From Hypsibius dujardini (lineage: Eukaryota; Tardigrada; Eutardigrada; Parachela; Hypsibiidae), in the NCBI GenBank assembly GCA_001579985.1, contig LRSR01004152.1, positions 1-33,812 on the forward strand: DNA of 33,812 nucleotides, in the 5' to 3' direction. The notes beneath the pieces were generated by a model that was given only the letters and a program-made list of their open reading frames with translations, had not been told where the DNA came from and ran no database searches. Positions 31,116-33,812 of this stretch are shown here, piece after piece (positions within the stretch are counted from its first letter, which is position 1; every line of letters starts with the position of its first letter). The position numbers and the translations under genes are program-made.

Positions 31116-32221
31116 TTTTTGGGTGGAAATAGGCGCTCAGTAGCTGTGTACCTGTAGTGATAAGCGAGTAATTGTACGCTGGGCCGAGGAGACAGGAAAT
31201 GCAAAATGAACTCGCTAATATTGCTAATGGCCACTGCACTGATTGGTTGATTGATCGATTATTAGTGATGCGAGTTGCCCGAGTTCGACTGCGTGAGGAA
31301 CAAACAGGGAAATCCTACAGGAACAAACGGAAAGCCTACAAGAACAATTATAATCGTAACTGCGGAGTAATATGTTCCTTCGCCACGAGAATAATATTGG
31401 CGACCGTGGAGTGATACGTTCCTTCGCGGAGAATAATATTCCGAACAAACGGAAAACTTACAGGAACAAACGGAAAACCTACAGGAACAAAAGGAAAACC
31501 TACAGGAACAAAAGGAAAACCTACAGGAACAAAAGGAAAACCTACAGGAACAAACGGAAATTTTTCTTTGTTTCTTTTTCCTTCTTCCTTCCTGACAAGT
31601 GCTTTTATCTCTGCCGGGATTTTTCATGTCAATAACAAAGGCACCGAAGGACTGGGAATCCGCGCCCGTGTTGGAATTGACTAGTAAAGAGTGGCGGAGT
31701 AAAGGGTGTTCTGGAATCGGGAGAGCTTTCGACAGTTTGGCGTCTCGCGTTTGACGATGCCCGCGCCGCGCGGTTTCAGGGACTGCGAAAGGGGAGTTCA
31801 CCAAGTTTTTTCTTACTTTGGCTTACGTTTTTACTTTTGTCTATCAGCTAAAATCATTTGTTCGCCGCTTCGTAGTACGTGTATGCCGCTGCAGAAACGA
31901 CTGCCGGCAAAGATGTGGCTCTTTCAGCTTTTCATCAAAGTCGAGTAACAGGAATCCACAAATCATTTCGTCAGAACTCGGAGAACAAAATAAGTCTTTC
32001 ACAAAAAGTCCCTACTAATTCAAAGCAATAGGCAACGTGCAGCAACGCAGTATGTATCGGTTGCCAAACGGATCGGATAAGTATGTTTAAAAGAAAAACA
32101 CAACAGCACCACAAGATAAGAACGCTTAACATGGACTGGCGAATGCGGCCGAAGGGAAAGCTATGGTCAATTGAGATGTAAACGCTTCGATTCCGGTGTA
32201 GCGTGTGTGGTGAGAGAACGA
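31116..32221. other. Spacer upstream of QNG1 and downstream of the ARF gene
   Basis: It contains a 21-bp tandem repeat (31443-31560), a degenerate direct repeat (about 31362-31398 and 31408-31441) and a minus-strand frame open from an ATG at 31804 for 180 codons through these repeats. The first 80 codons of that frame are not repetitive (KLSKALPIPEHPLLRHSLL), but nothing is recognised. The region should also hold the QNG1 promoter and ARF 3' UTR. Confidence 0.4.
31443..31560. repeat. 21-bp tandem repeat GAACAAAMGGAAAACCTACAG
   Basis: About 5.6 head-to-tail copies of a 21-base unit differ at only one or two positions. Related single copies occur at 31298-31345. The period is a multiple of three, so on the minus strand it reads as repeated FCSCRFS. 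Confidence 0.9.
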
Positions 32222-33485
<1,264 letters not shown>

Positions 33486-33812
33486 CTTGGAATTGAAATA
33501 TTTTGCCCAAGACTCAGTTTTCCAAATTAAGCCTACAATCAAGCCACGATAAAAAGCAAACTCCTCCAAAGTGTCCAAATGTAGAGGAATGAAAAACGAT
33601 ATTTGATGAAGCCTTAAGCTACGCTACGTCATCTTGCTTACACACTTACCGCTTTCGCTTATATATCACAACACGTAATCAAAAGGTCCCACAAGTTCTC
33701 CCACAGGTTCAATCTGATTTCGTACAAGTCCTTTTTGTTGACCGATTGCGCAGGACTCAAAAAACGTGGCTGTACAGCAAAGCAAAGTGATGCGAAAGGT
33801 TCTCGAACGAGC
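33486..33812 (-). promoter_or_regulatory. ARF 5' flank and probable non-coding first exon
   Basis: On the minus strand a donor AAAGCG|GTAAGTG at 33650 suggests that the sequence to its right (33650 to beyond the window edge) is a 5' UTR exon, with the intron ending near 33486. No coding sequence was seen. Confidence 0.35.

Overview
This is a piece of an intron-rich animal (metazoan) nuclear genome. Genes are close together on both strands, introns are mostly short GT-AG introns of 70-400 bp, and coding exons are GC-balanced. Introns and spacers are AT-rich and carry CAGA/TCTG, CAGACA and ATTG/CAAT microsatellites. Conserved proteins (CARM1, ENKD1, QNG1, a class II ARF, a CD38-type ADP-ribosyl cyclase) show it is a bilaterian-grade invertebrate. 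No ribosomal, mitochondrial or lineage-specific marker fixes the phylum. A tardigrade or a compact lophotrochozoan genome is a guess only.

Layout. 1-895 (+): last two exons of a cytosolic sulfotransferase. 1213-3792 (+): complete nine-exon secreted or membrane-anchored ADP-ribosyl cyclase of the CD38/BST1 family. 3793-6196: gene-free block packed with foldback (inverted-repeat) elements. 6197-10069 and 10474-12447 (both -): a tandem pair of paralogous secreted proteins with identical five-exon structure, an EB/EGF-like cysteine module and two cadherin-like repeats; I do not recognise this family. 14336-17326 (+): an unrecognised single-pass membrane protein with a very Asp-rich tail, apparently divergent from the pair. 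19237-21951 (-): CARM1/PRMT4. 23803-25667 (-): ENKD1. About 27049-28905 (+): a TMEM70/TMEM223-family membrane protein. 29121-31115 (-): QNG1, queuosine salvage. 32222-33485 (-): a class II ADP-ribosylation factor.

The genes do not form a pathway. They are a mixture of housekeeping genes (arginine methylation, tRNA queuosine salvage, Golgi trafficking, a probable mitochondrial membrane protein, a cilium/microtubule protein) and more lineage-variable secreted or membrane genes. The most unusual parts are the tandem EB/cadherin-like pair, built by exon-pair duplication followed by gene duplication; the cyclase with an unusual active-site position; and the mobile-element cluster between them. All exon boundaries were derived by hand from splice signals, reading-frame continuity and paralogue or family alignment. 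UTRs and transcription starts are mostly unresolved.
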